Source: Fibrella arboris (GTDB lineage: Bacteria; Bacteroidota; Bacteroidia; Cytophagales; Spirosomataceae). From it: 64,000 nucleotides of DNA. The notes beneath the pieces were generated by a model. That model ran no database searches and was not told the origin of the DNA. It was given only the letters and a program-made list of their open reading frames with translations. Positions 1-9,451 of this stretch are shown here, piece after piece. How positions within the stretch are numbered: the stretch's first letter is position 1; each line of letters begins with the position of its first letter. The position numbers and the translations under genes were made by a program. The stretch is from positions 62,001-126,000 of the forward strand of contig NZ_JBGGWE010000013.1 in NCBI RefSeq assembly GCF_041321095.1, given 5' to 3'.

Positions 1-1121
1 AGCACCGCCATATCGCCGTTGATCTTCACCTGCAAATGCAGATCGGCGATCGCTGTTCCCTGGCCGAGTAACGTACCTACTGCCTTGATCGGGTTCATAA
101 AATCCTGCGGATTCTTGAAATGACTTAGCCCCGCTTCATACAACGGATTCACGGCAATGATCTTCGCGCCATTCCGCTTGGCAATCTGTAAAGCGCTCAG
201 CATCCGGGGATGATTCGTCCCCGGATTTTGTCCCATAATCAGGATCACCTCCGCCTCGTGTACATCATTGAGCGTTACCGACCCCTTGCCTAGGCCGAGC
301 GTAGGGCTCAACGCTGAGCCGCTGCTTTCGTGGCACATGTTCGAGCAATCGGGCAGGTTGTTTGTCCCGAACTGACGGACGAATAGCTGGTACAGAAACG
401 CAGGCTCATTCGGCACTTTTCCCGACGTGTAGAAGATCGCTTCATCGGGCGACTTCAGTGCGTTCAGTTCGTCGGCCACCACTTGAAACGCCTCGGGCCA
501 GCTGATCTGCGTGTAGTGCGTGGCGCCGGGACGCAGCACCATGGGGTGCGTCAGTCGACCAGCGTTGTTCAGATCCCGGTCGGTCATGCGTGACAGGTCG
601 ACCAGACTATGTTTAGCGAAAAACTCGGGATCGGCGCGGCGGGTGTCGGCGTCGGAGGCCGTTGCTTTAGCGCCGTTTTCGCAGAACTCCGCCACCGACC
701 GATGATCGTCGGGGTCGGGCCAGGCGCAGGACGAGCAGTCAAACCCGTCTTTCTGATTTAGTTTCAGCAAGGCGTGGGTACCACGACCAACGCCCGCTTC
801 GCCCCACGAAAACGCCATCGACTTCAGCACGGCCGTTACGCCAGCCGCTACCGTAGCGGGCTTGCCCAGTTTCAGACCGGTAAAGGCTTCGGGTGGCTGG
901 GCCAGCACGGGGTTTCTGTCTTTCGCACCAATGGTATCGGGGGCGGTTAGTGGGCGCTTGTCAAGCGGTCCGACGGTTCGGTCTGGTTTACCCTGAGGGT
1001 CGTAATGATCTGCTGCCATCTCTGTTCCTTGACCAGGGCGTTCGCCACTCATCGGCTTATTTTCAGCGTGCTGCTCAGCCGCATCACTGGGCCTGCTGTC
1101 GCTTTTTGGGGACTTATCCAT
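1..1121 (-). CDS. FdhF/YdeP-type molybdopterin oxidoreductase, alpha subunit (partial, C-terminus off the left edge)
   Basis: The minus frame is open from an ATG at 1121 to the window edge, giving about 373 N-terminal residues. The translation has a hydrophilic N-terminus, then KDGFDCSSCAWPDPD and NMCHESSGSA. These are signatures of the FdhF/YdeP family of molybdopterin-dependent, formate dehydrogenase-like oxidoreductases. The stretch GQNPGTNHPRMLSALQ is the MGD-cofactor-binding region of the same family. The paired cysteines near residue 125 would hold an Fe-S cluster in relatives. The physiological substrate is unknown; YdeP homologues are linked to acid resistance in enterics. The N-terminus is rich in Lys, Asp and Pro with no Tat or Sec signal, so a cytoplasmic location is inferred. 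No Shine-Dalgarno site precedes the ATG, so the start could be slightly off. Confidence 0.88.
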   Translation of the reverse strand, partial: MDKSPKSDSRPSDAAEQHAENKPMSGERPGQGTEMAADHYDPQGKPDRTVGPLDKRPLTAPDTIGAKDRNPVLAQPPEAFTGLKLGKPATVAAGVTAVLKSMAFSWGEAGVGRGTHALLKLNQKDGFDCSSCAWPDPDDHRSVAEFCENGAKATASDADTRRADPEFFAKHSLVDLSRMTDRDLNNAGRLTHPMVLRPGATHYTQISWPEAFQVVADELNALKSPDEAIFYTSGKVPNEPAFLYQLFVRQFGTNNLPDCSNMCHESSGSALSPTLGLGKGSVTLNDVHEAEVILIMGQNPGTNHPRMLSALQIAKRNGAKIIAVNPLYEAGLSHFKNPQDFMNPIKAVGTLLGQGTAIADLHLQVKINGDMAV

Positions 1122-1982
1122 ACTCGTAACGTTGGGGTAAAACAGAACACGTCGGTACTGTATGATAGGATAACAAAATAATTGGCTCACCGGGCCAGCC
1201 TGGCGTGTATTACCCGACCCGAGGGGCCGTTCGATCACTCGCCTTCGCCGCGACCAGTACTTTTAGAGGCACTATAACCACACGCCAAATCAAGGCACGC
1301 CAGGCGGAAACATTAGTATACTTTCCATAAAGTTAGCAAACTTATGGTGGCTTCCGCGACAAAAGTGGCACGGTAATTAGTCGATTTTTTTTAGGAGCAA
1401 ACCGGATACCCTGAGCTAGATTCACCTGAAAGCAAGCGAAAAATCACAAAAAGGTACCGTATCCTAATCAAAAAATAGTCTGGCTTGACTTTTGTCAGGA
1501 TCACCCGATAAGGAAGCTTAGTCACTTGCTCCTACCGGCTTAGCTGACTAATCAATCCTTTCATTGCCAGTTTTTAGCTTCCAGCTTCTTAGGCGTCATA
1601 CGCGTTCACCGTAGCTATTTCGGTGACCAGACTCCAAGTTTCGCCAAAAAGAAAGGTTACCAGAGACAGAAGAAACAGGCTACTCTGGCAGCGCACCCTA
1701 CGGACTACCGATCATCGATAAGTACATCGATCGATCCAATCGACCCATGGCTTCTGCATGACTATCTGCCCTTTCCGGCACTTAGCTATTTCCCTCTTAA
1801 TTCATTCCAACAGTCGTCGTTCAGCACGAGCCTATCAGGCCTTTTTGTCGGGCTACTGATTATTCTTTCCTGCTCTCGGCGTACCGTCCGAACCACAGGC
1901 TCACAGGCTACATGGGGTCTCAATTAACCACAAGCCATTCACTCTCTACACTGTAGGCAAGCTGCTTACTACACCTGTTCTC
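1122..1982. other. Intergenic region, 861 bp, no gene recognised
   Basis: This gap separates the divergently transcribed oxidoreductase (minus) and ice-binding protein (plus), so both promoters should lie here. I saw no convincing coding frame, tRNA, or TAnnTTTG promoter at a sensible distance from either start. Small inverted words occur near 1608-1630 (GTTCACC against GGTGACC), too short to name. It is one of the longest non-coding stretches in the window. Confidence 0.5.
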
Positions 1983-4181
1983 ATGAAGAAAGAACTACTT
2001 CCGTTGATTGTCTATGTTCTTTTACTGGTCTTACCAATCACTGGTTTTGGACAAGCCCCAAGTCTTGGCACCGCCTCTACGTTTGCCTTGTTTACCGCCA
2101 ATGGTGCCTTCAACAGCACGGGGGCGGCCGCCGTTGTAACGGGTGATGTTGGTACGCGTGTAGGCGCATTTAACGCGTTTCCGCCGGGCACGGTAACGGG
2201 TCAAGTTCGGCTGCCGGGCAGTACCCAGGCAACTCAGGCAGCGTTAGACGTGGCGACCGCTTACAACGCCCTGACTTCGGTTACCTGTAGCACCTTGATC
2301 AGCCCTATTCTGGGCAATGGTCAGACACTTACGGCGGGGGTTTATTGCCAGACAACGGCGGCCGCATCGTCTCTAGTGGGAACATTGACCCTAAACGGCC
2401 CGGGTACGTATATCATCAAGCTCAACAGCGCCCTCACTACTGCTGCCGGATCGACCATCAACCTAACGAATGGAGCCTGCCTCAACGACGTTTATTTTCA
2501 GGTGAACGGTGCTGTAGACCTCGGCGCAGGCTCGGCGTTCCGAGGCACTATATTGGCCAATGGAGCCATTAGCCTACAAACCGGTGCCACACTGGAAGGT
2601 CGCGGTTTGTCGATTGCCGGAGCGATTTCTATTCGTGACAATACCGTAACGACTTACGCCCAGACAATGGCTGTAGCCGTTACGGCTGGAGCCTGTTCCA
2701 CCGCTACGAACACGTACGATCTTGCGGGGGTAATCTCACTTACCTCAGCGGTTGCGGGTACGCTGACCATCACCGATGGCGATGGAAGCAGTTCAACAAC
2801 GGCATCCGTCACCACGGGGCAAACATCGGTTGCGTTTGGCCTTTCAGGCCTGACGTCCGGCACGGGCACACATACCGTCCTTGTAACAGGACCTGGCTGT
2901 AGTTCGGCGGCAATTACATATAATGCCCCCAGCTCCTGTACATCAGCGGCTTCGGTTCCAGCAACGTTGACCGGAACGGTGTACGCCGACAACAATGCGA
3001 CTACTGTTCGCGACAGTGGCGACACCCCTATTGCCGGTGTGGTGGTCACGCTGCTGAACAGTAGCAGTCTGGCAGTCGCATCAACAACGAGTGGCCCCTC
3101 AGGTACGTATAGCTTTACTGGCCTGACTGCCGGACAGCCGTACTCGGTCCGTTTCTCAACGCCGGTTGGCTACACGATTGCCGCGCCCGCTAGCGGCATC
3201 ACTGGTCCACTAACGTTGACTTCGGGAGCAACCGTTGGCAGTGTCGACGCAGGCTACCGCGCCATCGCCCCAACGTTAACGCTGGGTCTGTTCGTCGATC
3301 GCTCCATTGCCAGAGTGGGCAACACGCTTACGTACAGCATCGTATTGACCAATTCAGGTAACGGACCGGCCGGTAACGTCGTCGTGCGGGATTCAACATC
3401 GGCGGGCCTGAGTTATCTGGCTAATTCAGCCACAGTACCGGCTGGCACGACATTCACTCAGGGAACGCCCAACAGCTGGTTTATTGCCAGTCTTAGTGCC
3501 GGTCAAAGCCTCAGCCTGACGTTTCAAGCCGTGGTCGACGGGTCGGGCATTCTGTATAACACGGTCAGTATTCCCGGCGATACGCTCCGGGTTTGTACGT
3601 CTATTCCCGTTAAGCTTTGCCCCGGCGACGAATATATCCTGTCTGTTCCGGCGGGAAGCGCCAGTTACCGCTGGTTTAAAGATGGCGTGCCGATCCAGGG
3701 CCAGACGACCAATGAGTTGGCCGTCAGTGCCCCTGGCTCATACAGTCTGGGTATCGATAACGCGGGAGGTCAATGCCCCAATTTCTCCTGCTGCCCCTTT
3801 ATCGTGGAAGCGGATACCTTGCCCGTCTTTGTAGCAGCGGCGATTCCCGCTACCTGCATCAGTAACAGTGCTCAGTCGAACGGGCAGATCGGGTTGAGCG
3901 GGTTCAACGCCACCCATACGTATCAATACTCACTCGGCATGACCTTCGACCCGGCAAACTCACTGTCGGGCACAGCGCAGCCAATTCCTGCCAATGGACT
4001 CATTGCAAGTACGCTGGCGAACCCGGTGGTGGCGCAGGCGTATACGGTTCGGGTTACAAACAGTTCAGGCTGCTATACCGACGTCACCGTCATGCTCCTG
4101 CCAACCAGTTGTACTTGCCCAACAGACGTCTGTGTGCCGTTCGTCATTCGGAAAATCAGAGGAGTAGCCGTTACGCGGTAA
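1983..4181 (+). CDS. Secreted ice-binding (DUF3494) protein with SdrD-B, DUF11 and Ig-like domains
   Basis: The protein has 732 residues and a Sec signal peptide at about 1-23 (cleavage after GFGQA). Residues 25-230 form a DUF3494 ice-binding domain: it starts LGTASTFALFTANGAF, contains VVTGDVGTRVGAF, and ends with the repetitive FRGTILANGAISLQTGATLEGR helix. The central part is Thr/Ser/Gly-rich. An SdrD-B/Cna-B fold (about 325-420, GTVYADNNATT and GLTAGQPYSVRF) and a DUF11 repeat (about 430-535, YSIVLTNSGNGPAGNVVVRDST) follow, then an Ig-like module at about 545-620. Such proteins bind ice or act as surface adhesins; the specific role here is inferred. The C-terminus (CVPFVIRKIRG) is not a type A T9SS tail. 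It stands alone, with no operon partner. Confidence 0.88.
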   Translation: MKKELLPLIVYVLLLVLPITGFGQAPSLGTASTFALFTANGAFNSTGAAAVVTGDVGTRVGAFNAFPPGTVTGQVRLPGSTQATQAALDVATAYNALTSVTCSTLISPILGNGQTLTAGVYCQTTAAASSLVGTLTLNGPGTYIIKLNSALTTAAGSTINLTNGACLNDVYFQVNGAVDLGAGSAFRGTILANGAISLQTGATLEGRGLSIAGAISIRDNTVTTYAQTMAVAVTAGACSTATNTYDLAGVISLTSAVAGTLTITDGDGSSSTTASVTTGQTSVAFGLSGLTSGTGTHTVLVTGPGCSSAAITYNAPSSCTSAASVPATLTGTVYADNNATTVRDSGDTPIAGVVVTLLNSSSLAVASTTSGPSGTYSFTGLTAGQPYSVRFSTPVGYTIAAPASGITGPLTLTSGATVGSVDAGYRAIAPTLTLGLFVDRSIARVGNTLTYSIVLTNSGNGPAGNVVVRDSTSAGLSYLANSATVPAGTTFTQGTPNSWFIASLSAGQSLSLTFQAVVDGSGILYNTVSIPGDTLRVCTSIPVKLCPGDEYILSVPAGSASYRWFKDGVPIQGQTTNELAVSAPGSYSLGIDNAGGQCPNFSCCPFIVEADTLPVFVAAAIPATCISNSAQSNGQIGLSGFNATHTYQYSLGMTFDPANSLSGTAQPIPANGLIASTLANPVVAQAYTVRVTNSSGCYTDVTVMLLPTSCTCPTDVCVPFVIRKIRGVAVTR

Positions 4182-4196
4182 TGGACTAACGATCTG

Positions 4197-4342
4197 AAGG
4201 GGACGCGGCTGTACGGGATTGAAAACGATTGCCACGGATTAGTAGTACACGGATTAATCGAATAAAGCAGAACAGATCTGTTTAAATCCATTTCCATTAT
4301 ACCGTGGCAATCGCTTTCAGTCCCTTACAGCCGCGTCCCCTT
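4197..4342. repeat. 41-bp inverted repeat overlapping the 3' end of the DUF1801 gene
   Basis: Arm 1 (4197-4237) and arm 2 (4302-4342) are reverse complements with 3 mismatches over 41 bp, separated by 64 bp. Arm 2 contains the stop and last five codons of the DUF1801 gene, so arm 1 looks like an inverted copy of that gene end. The spacer holds a small palindrome, AACAGATCTGTT. It could serve as a shared terminator for the two convergent genes. Confidence 0.85.
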
Positions 4343-4714
4343 TTTCGCCAACGCTTTTGCCAGGTTTTCCTGCACCCTGAATTTGACAATGCGGGTGATC
4401 AGGTCGAGGGGGAGCGGCTTGTCGAGGGGGAACTGGACTGTGCCTTTCGTGCAGTTGTACGTGGACAACTCGTCTTTGAAAGCGGTGATGCCCGATGCTG
4501 TTGGGTAGAAGCCGATGTGGTTTTTGTAGCCCGCAAAATAGACCAGTTTACCATGCAGCATGAACGCCGGCATCTGGTAGCTGATCGTTTCTACCGCCTC
4601 CGGGGCGGCCTCTCTTATAGCCTGCCTCAGCTCTTCCAGCAAATACTGAACAGCCTCTGGAAAGTCGTACAAGTATTCGTCAACGGATTTAGGGGTGGGT
4701 TTTGATGGATTCAT
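4325..4714 (-). CDS. DUF1801 (YdhG-like) domain protein
   Basis: The 129-residue protein matches the DUF1801/YdhG family over its whole length: it starts with PKSVDEYLYDFPEAVQ, carries ETISYQMPAF and YFAGYKNHIGFYP in the middle, and ends in a basic tail. Members adopt a small alpha/beta fold and some were annotated as iron chaperones; the biochemical role is not settled. It is predicted cytoplasmic with no signal or membrane segment. Its 3' end lies inside one arm of a 41-bp inverted repeat. The gene is convergent with the ice-binding gene and downstream of the acylase gene, separated from it by a strong hairpin, so it is probably a separate unit. Confidence 0.85.
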   Translation of the reverse strand: MNPSKPTPKSVDEYLYDFPEAVQYLLEELRQAIREAAPEAVETISYQMPAFMLHGKLVYFAGYKNHIGFYPTASGITAFKDELSTYNCTKGTVQFPLDKPLPLDLITRIVKFRVQENLAKALAKKGTRL

Positions 4715-4761
4715 AGCAGGAATGGATTTTCTTGTTGTTGGCGCATTGCTTTCGCGTGCCT

Positions 4762-4814
4762 ATTGCTTTGCGCTGTAGTATAGCTTCGCAAGCTATACTA
4801 CAGCGCAAAGCAAT
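4762..4814 (-). terminator. Perfect 25-bp hairpin, likely terminator of the acylase gene
   Basis: Arms 4762-4786 and 4790-4814 are exact reverse complements with a 3-base loop. A run of T (4814-4818) flanks it on the plus side and A's face the minus side. It lies between the acylase stop (4909) and the DUF1801 start (4714). The arm word GCTTTGCGCTGT resembles words in other intergenic hairpins of this window (34444, 35881, 43127). Confidence 0.75.
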
Positions 4815-4908
4815 TTTTGAGGCTCACGTAACACCCATGATAATCATTGACCAAATCGCGCTAAAAAGAAATAAGCAACTTATTTCTAACCCATTACACT
4901 AATACCGC

Positions 4909-7125
4909 CTACTTCTCTCCCGGATGATACGTCTTCTCAATGTGTTTCTGGATGTCTTCGGGGTAGAATAGCACGTCCTTGAATTCCCCTTCGCAGTAGA
5001 GCGGCGCCTGGTCAGTGAAGTGTTTTTCGCCGGGTCGGCTGCTTTGGCCACCCGTCACCACCGACCGCGCTTTTACGCGTTTGCCAAACTCAACCACGGC
5101 CACAAAACTATTGCCGACGCTGCCATACCGCTTCTTCGTTCCTGGGTACGTTCGGGCTGCGAACGCCGCCAGCGAACCCCAGGCCGATGACGTAAAGCCA
5201 ACGGGAATGCTCGGCTGGTTGTCGTCGTAGGTTTCCTGCGTTTTACCGGTCAGGCGCTGGTAGCGATTGATCGCCCCCCAGGGTGTTTTCCAGGTGCCAA
5301 AGTCACGGGTCAGGTCTTTCAGCACCTCGGCCAGAGCCGTTACTTTTTCCTGCGCAGACGTTTTTTCGTTCGTGAATGCACTAAGCCCCAGGTTATCGAA
5401 TCGCTGGTCGGCGGCAGCACGGCTACGAGCCAGGCGCTGGATTTTTTCGCCCCACATGATCGCCAGCGTCTGTCCAACGGAGGTCTTTCCGTAGCCTCTG
5501 TCCCAGTCTTTCAACACCTGTATAGCCTCAGTAAGGTCTTTCGACTGGTTTTCAACGTTGCCGGAAACGGTCTGGTAGGCGTTGAGCAAAGGCGGTAACA
5601 AATCGTCGAAAGCAGCCAGATGCGGGTCATTGGCGGCGGCGATCAGCGTATCGAGCGTGAACAGGGTCTTGTGGCTCAGCACCCGGTCGGCGTTGATACC
5701 CCGGTAATTTTCGGCGTCGGGTGCCATGTAGGCGGGGTATTTTTTGGGGTCGGGGCTGCTGGTTCCCGACACGGTGAAGGGCGTTGAATTGCAGTTCTGA
5801 ATCCAGCCTGTTGCCGGGTTACGTACCTGCACAATGTCGTCGATCGGGTGCAGTCCTTTCCAGTCTGTTTCGGGATTGCTGCCATCAACGGGCTGATCCC
5901 AGTTGAATTTGGGGTCGCGACGAGGCATGAAGTTGCCGTGCCAGTAGGCGATCGTCCCGTTCCGATCCGCAAAAACGGTATTGTTCGAGGCGTTTCCATT
6001 CAGCTTCATCACGTCCTTGTAGGTCGCGTAATCCTTCGCTTTTGTCCGCAGATACGATTGTGAGAGGGCGTTCAGTGGCGTATTCATCATGTCGATGGCG
6101 ATCCATTTCCCGTCTTTCTCGCCGGCAATGGGCCCGTGCTGTGTGAAATACATGGTAAACTCTTTGTACTGAATTCCACTGCCCGACTTGTACGGCAGGC
6201 GCACTTTCTGGGTCCGAACGGGCTTGAGCGTTGTACCGTGTTTGTAGTAGAGGTCGTTGCCTTTCTTCTCGATGGTTTCCAGGTACTCGTCCATCGAATC
6301 GGCGTAACTCGACGTGTGCATCCAGCCGCAGTTTTCGTTGAAGCCCTGATAGACAAAGAATTGCCCCCAGGTAACAGCTCCGTATGCGTTCAGCCCCGCC
6401 TGGCTGACCATGTGCACCTCCGACCGGAAATAGAACGAGGTGTGTGGATTGATCAGCAGTAAGGCATTTTTCGTTGCACTCTTCGACGGTGCAATGGCGA
6501 ATCCATTCGAGCCAATCGATTCGCGCTCATAATGGTCGACGCTGCTATTGAACGACGTCGATTTGCGCTGCTCATACAATGCCTTCAACCGTTCGATGGA
6601 CACTACGCTAATGTTGCCACCAATGCTGCCTTCGCTGAAGAGCAGTGGCATCCAGGGCTGGAAGCGTTTGATGAGTTTCGGCGTCACGGCCGGATGGGTG
6701 AAGAGGTAGTAGTTCGCCCCATCGGCAAAGGCATCCAGCAATTGCTTCATCCAGACCGGGCTTTTTTTATAGATCGCCACGGCCTGGGCCGAATCCATAA
6801 ACAGCCGGGCCCGCAGGTCGTGATACAGTGCCGACTCGCCTTCTATCTCGGCTAATCGACCAATCGACGTGATGTAGTTTTCTTCGACTCGGCCGAAATC
6901 GTCTTCACACTGCGTGAACAGGAGGCCAAACACTACGTCGGCATCTGTCTTTCCGTAAATATGCGGCACACCCCAGGTATCGCGGGTGATGGTAACCTGT
7001 TTCGCCCGTTGCTGCCAGCGGGTAATCTCGGCGTTGGTAAAAGCCTGCCCGTTTACAGGGATTGACCCTAAGAACATGATGAGGCTTATGGCTACGCTCA
7101 TCGACCGCGATGTAAAGCAATTCAT
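4909..7125 (-). CDS. Penicillin acylase family (Ntn-hydrolase) protein, exported
   Basis: This enzyme cleaves amide bonds of acylated substrates such as beta-lactams, acyl-homoserine lactones or lipopeptides; the true substrate here is unknown. The protein begins with a signal peptide if translation starts at the ATG at 7125 (MNCFTSRSMSVAISLIMF); the frame stays open to 7221, but those extra 32 residues do not resemble an export signal. The alpha segment includes ITRDTWGVPHIYGKTDADV and ends at ESIG. The beta chain would start at the catalytic Ser of GSNGFAIAPSKS, residue 206 from the chosen start, matching self-processing acylases. Downstream NPHTSFYFRSEVHM and WGQFFVYQGFNENCGWMHT fit family motifs. 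The predicted length of 738 residues is normal. It is expected to be periplasmic. Confidence 0.88.
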   Translation of the reverse strand: MNCFTSRSMSVAISLIMFLGSIPVNGQAFTNAEITRWQQRAKQVTITRDTWGVPHIYGKTDADVVFGLLFTQCEDDFGRVEENYITSIGRLAEIEGESALYHDLRARLFMDSAQAVAIYKKSPVWMKQLLDAFADGANYYLFTHPAVTPKLIKRFQPWMPLLFSEGSIGGNISVVSIERLKALYEQRKSTSFNSSVDHYERESIGSNGFAIAPSKSATKNALLLINPHTSFYFRSEVHMVSQAGLNAYGAVTWGQFFVYQGFNENCGWMHTSSYADSMDEYLETIEKKGNDLYYKHGTTLKPVRTQKVRLPYKSGSGIQYKEFTMYFTQHGPIAGEKDGKWIAIDMMNTPLNALSQSYLRTKAKDYATYKDVMKLNGNASNNTVFADRNGTIAYWHGNFMPRRDPKFNWDQPVDGSNPETDWKGLHPIDDIVQVRNPATGWIQNCNSTPFTVSGTSSPDPKKYPAYMAPDAENYRGINADRVLSHKTLFTLDTLIAAANDPHLAAFDDLLPPLLNAYQTVSGNVENQSKDLTEAIQVLKDWDRGYGKTSVGQTLAIMWGEKIQRLARSRAAADQRFDNLGLSAFTNEKTSAQEKVTALAEVLKDLTRDFGTWKTPWGAINRYQRLTGKTQETYDDNQPSIPVGFTSSAWGSLAAFAARTYPGTKKRYGSVGNSFVAVVEFGKRVKARSVVTGGQSSRPGEKHFTDQAPLYCEGEFKDVLFYPEDIQKHIEKTYHPGEK

Positions 7126-7317
7126 TGAGGATGGGGTATGATGAAATGATGGTAAGGCTGGGTACGTTGGTAAGGTAGTTTTATTTGATAGTTCATACTG
7201 TAGGTTGCTGACGCTAGGCACTTCGACTAGGCCGGTTCGCCGCTGCGATCCCCGACAGGCTCAGGGTGACAACGGGGCAACCTACAGCATGAAGCAGCAT
7301 AACGCGAAGCAGCCAAT

Positions 7318-8904
7318 TTACTGCCCAAGCGCCACAAACCGTTTCGGGGGAATCCGGTGATGCGTTGCCTGTTCGTAGCTGTACGTTAACCGAATGAGGG
7401 TTGGCTCGTCGAATAATCGGCCCAGGAACTGAAGGCCCGCGGGTAAGTCGCCGGTGGTGTAGCCCATCGGGATGGTGAACGCAGGCAGTCCTGTAGCGGG
7501 GGCAATTAGCTGACTGTTATCGCCTTTGTACCCTTTTGCGTCACCAACCAGCGCGGGTGGGTAGTTCCAGCTTGGGTAAATGAGCGCGTCCACCTTAAGC
7601 CGGTTCATTTCAGCTTCAACGCCCTTTCTGAATGCGATTCGGAGCGGGTCGGTAAACGCATCGCCACAAGGTATTTCAGGATGAACAGGTCGGCCCGTAT
7701 GCGTTTGCTGGTAGGTTAGTCGATCACGCACAATATCGGAATAGCCACCCACACGGATGACATCTTCGAGCGTTTTCAATGTATCGCGTTTCACGAACGT
7801 CCGCAGGTACGTTTCCAGGTCAGTCCGAAAATCAGCGCACCACTGGTTGGCGCGGAGCGAATCGAAATCGGGAATGGTGACGTCAACAACCGTGGCGCCG
7901 GCACGGGTCAGATCGGCGACCGCTTTATCGAAGAGCGCTTTGATCTCGGGGTGAATGTTCTTTTCCGTGAGCTGACGCATGACACCGATTCGAGCGCCTT
8001 TCAACCCGTCTTTCTTCAGGAACTGGGTATAGCTCTTCGGTACGTACCCCTGACTGTTTTTGGTAATGGGATCATGTGGATCATAACCGGCTGTTACTTC
8101 GAGTAATCGTACCGCGTCTTCGACCGTGCGACACATCGGTCCGCCCACGTCATTGCGCGAATACAACGGAATGATGCCATATCGACTTACTAGCCCGAGC
8201 GATGTACGAAAGCCCACCAGCGCATTATGCGACGATGGGCCACGGATCGAATTACCGGTATCTGATCCCAAACCGACCGTTCCCAGATTAGCCGCCACCG
8301 CTGCCGCCGTTCCACCGCTCGACCCTGCGGGTACGTAGGCGAGATTGTACGGATTCAGCGTTTCGCCGGCCATCGAACTCTGCGAATGCATCGGCGTGAA
8401 CGCCCATTCGGCCATGTTCGATTTGGCCAGCACGATCGCCCCCGCCTCTTTCAGTTGCTGAACCTGGTACGCATCTTCGCCCGGAACAAACCCTCTTAGC
8501 GCAATAGAGCCGCCCGTTGTCTGCAATCCCCTGGTGTTGAAATTGTCTTTCACGATCACCGGAATACCCTGCAGCGGTCGCAGTTTACCGGTTTTGCGAA
8601 ACTCAGCATCCAGTGCCCGGGCCGTGGCGATGGCTTCGGCATTAACAAGAATGATCGAGTTGAGTTTGGTGGGCTGGTCGTACGCCCGAATGCGTTCCAG
8701 ATACGCCTGAACCAGCTGTTCACTGGTAAGCGACCCATTGCGGAAAGCGGTATGAATGTCGCTGATCGTAGCCTCCACCAGATCGAAGTTGGTGGGAAGA
8801 CGTGCTTTTGGTTGAGCCCAGGCAGATCGCGGCGGTAAGAAAACGCCAAAAGAGAGGCAAACAACGACAGAAAGGTAATGAAGCAGATAAATGGCTACGC
8901 GCAT
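7318..8904 (-). CDS. Amidase signature family protein, exported
   Basis: The amidase signature core is complete: catalytic Lys in GIPVIVKDNFNTRG, first Ser in PAGSSGGTAAAVAANL, and the nucleophile in GSDTGNSIRGPSSHN (Ser-Ser-Lys triad family). The ATG at 8904 gives 528 residues with a clear signal peptide (MRVAIYLLHYLSVVVCLSF, cut near SAWAQ), so I prefer it over the longer frame opening at 8967. Relatives hydrolyse small amides or act as GatA-like enzymes; export argues against a tRNA role. It lies 192 bp upstream of the acylase gene on the same strand, so the two exported amide hydrolases may share transcription. That is inferred from position only. Confidence 0.87.
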   Translation of the reverse strand: MRVAIYLLHYLSVVVCLSFGVFLPPRSAWAQPKARLPTNFDLVEATISDIHTAFRNGSLTSEQLVQAYLERIRAYDQPTKLNSIILVNAEAIATARALDAEFRKTGKLRPLQGIPVIVKDNFNTRGLQTTGGSIALRGFVPGEDAYQVQQLKEAGAIVLAKSNMAEWAFTPMHSQSSMAGETLNPYNLAYVPAGSSGGTAAAVAANLGTVGLGSDTGNSIRGPSSHNALVGFRTSLGLVSRYGIIPLYSRNDVGGPMCRTVEDAVRLLEVTAGYDPHDPITKNSQGYVPKSYTQFLKKDGLKGARIGVMRQLTEKNIHPEIKALFDKAVADLTRAGATVVDVTIPDFDSLRANQWCADFRTDLETYLRTFVKRDTLKTLEDVIRVGGYSDIVRDRLTYQQTHTGRPVHPEIPCGDAFTDPLRIAFRKGVEAEMNRLKVDALIYPSWNYPPALVGDAKGYKGDNSQLIAPATGLPAFTIPMGYTTGDLPAGLQFLGRLFDEPTLIRLTYSYEQATHHRIPPKRFVALGQ

Positions 8905-9035
8905 ACGAAGTTTTGAGAGCGATGAAGTCGTATGGTAAAAGTAGCCTTTCCTGCTGGAAATCAACAAAAATCAGGCGATGGAGCGCGTCTTTCGCCGGCC
9001 CATAGCCTGACCCACAGCATTAGGTGTAAAAGCCT

Positions 9036-9082
9036 GGTAGCGCATGGCCCGGAACATTCAGTTTGCCGGGCCATGCGCTACC
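9036..9082. terminator. 17-bp perfect hairpin
   Basis: Arms 9036-9052 and 9066-9082 are exact reverse complements (GGTAGCGCATGGCCCGG and its complement) around a 13-base loop. It sits between the DUF1059 stop (9119) and the amidase start (8904), so it probably ends the DUF1059 transcript. It lacks a clear U-tract. Confidence 0.65.
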
Positions 9083-9118
9083 GTGTGCTGTCAGCCTGGG
9101 CGTTGGCTAGCCGGTCCG

Positions 9119-9292
9119 TCAGGCCTCTTCATGAATCAGCGATTTTAGGCCTTCGGCCAATTCTGGCGTAACGGTCACTCCATGAACGGAACTGGCGTGA
9201 TCGGCAGCCTGAGCCAGGATCTCCTCCTCGGTGTCGGCCTGAATTTTGGCATTGCAGTCGAAGCCTGCATCGCGACAGTTAAGCGTTTTCAT
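9119..9292 (-). CDS. Small DUF1059 domain protein, 57 aa
   Basis: The frame from the ATG at 9292 to the stop at 9119 encodes 57 residues. It begins MKTLNCRDAGFDCNAKIQA and ends ELAEGLKSLIHEEA. The pattern of CRDAGFDC, then EEEILAQAADHASSVHG, then a short C-terminal helix is that of the DUF1059 family, small predicted metal-binding proteins. The function is unknown. The two cysteines and the conserved His residues are present. It is encoded alone, 160 bp downstream of the MFS transporter stop, with a hairpin after it. Confidence 0.85.
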   Translation of the reverse strand: MKTLNCRDAGFDCNAKIQADTEEEILAQAADHASSVHGVTVTPELAEGLKSLIHEEA

Positions 9293-9451
9293 CGTGTTCT
9301 TTGATTTGGGTTAGAGACGGCCATGCGTAGGCCGTTCAACGAAAGGTATCCCTTATTCCCCTAAACCTGGTGGCTCCCTTTATTAAAAGGTCCGCAATCC
9401 ATTAAACGCTAATTAACTGGCTATCAACAAAAAAGGACGTAACACCTAACG

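Noticed and set aside
893..1129. Plus-strand 78-codon frame at the left edge
   Set aside because: It overlaps the oxidoreductase start in antisense and has no family features.
4304..4705. Plus-strand 133-codon frame opposite DUF1801
   Set aside because: The minus frame matches DUF1801 over its full length.
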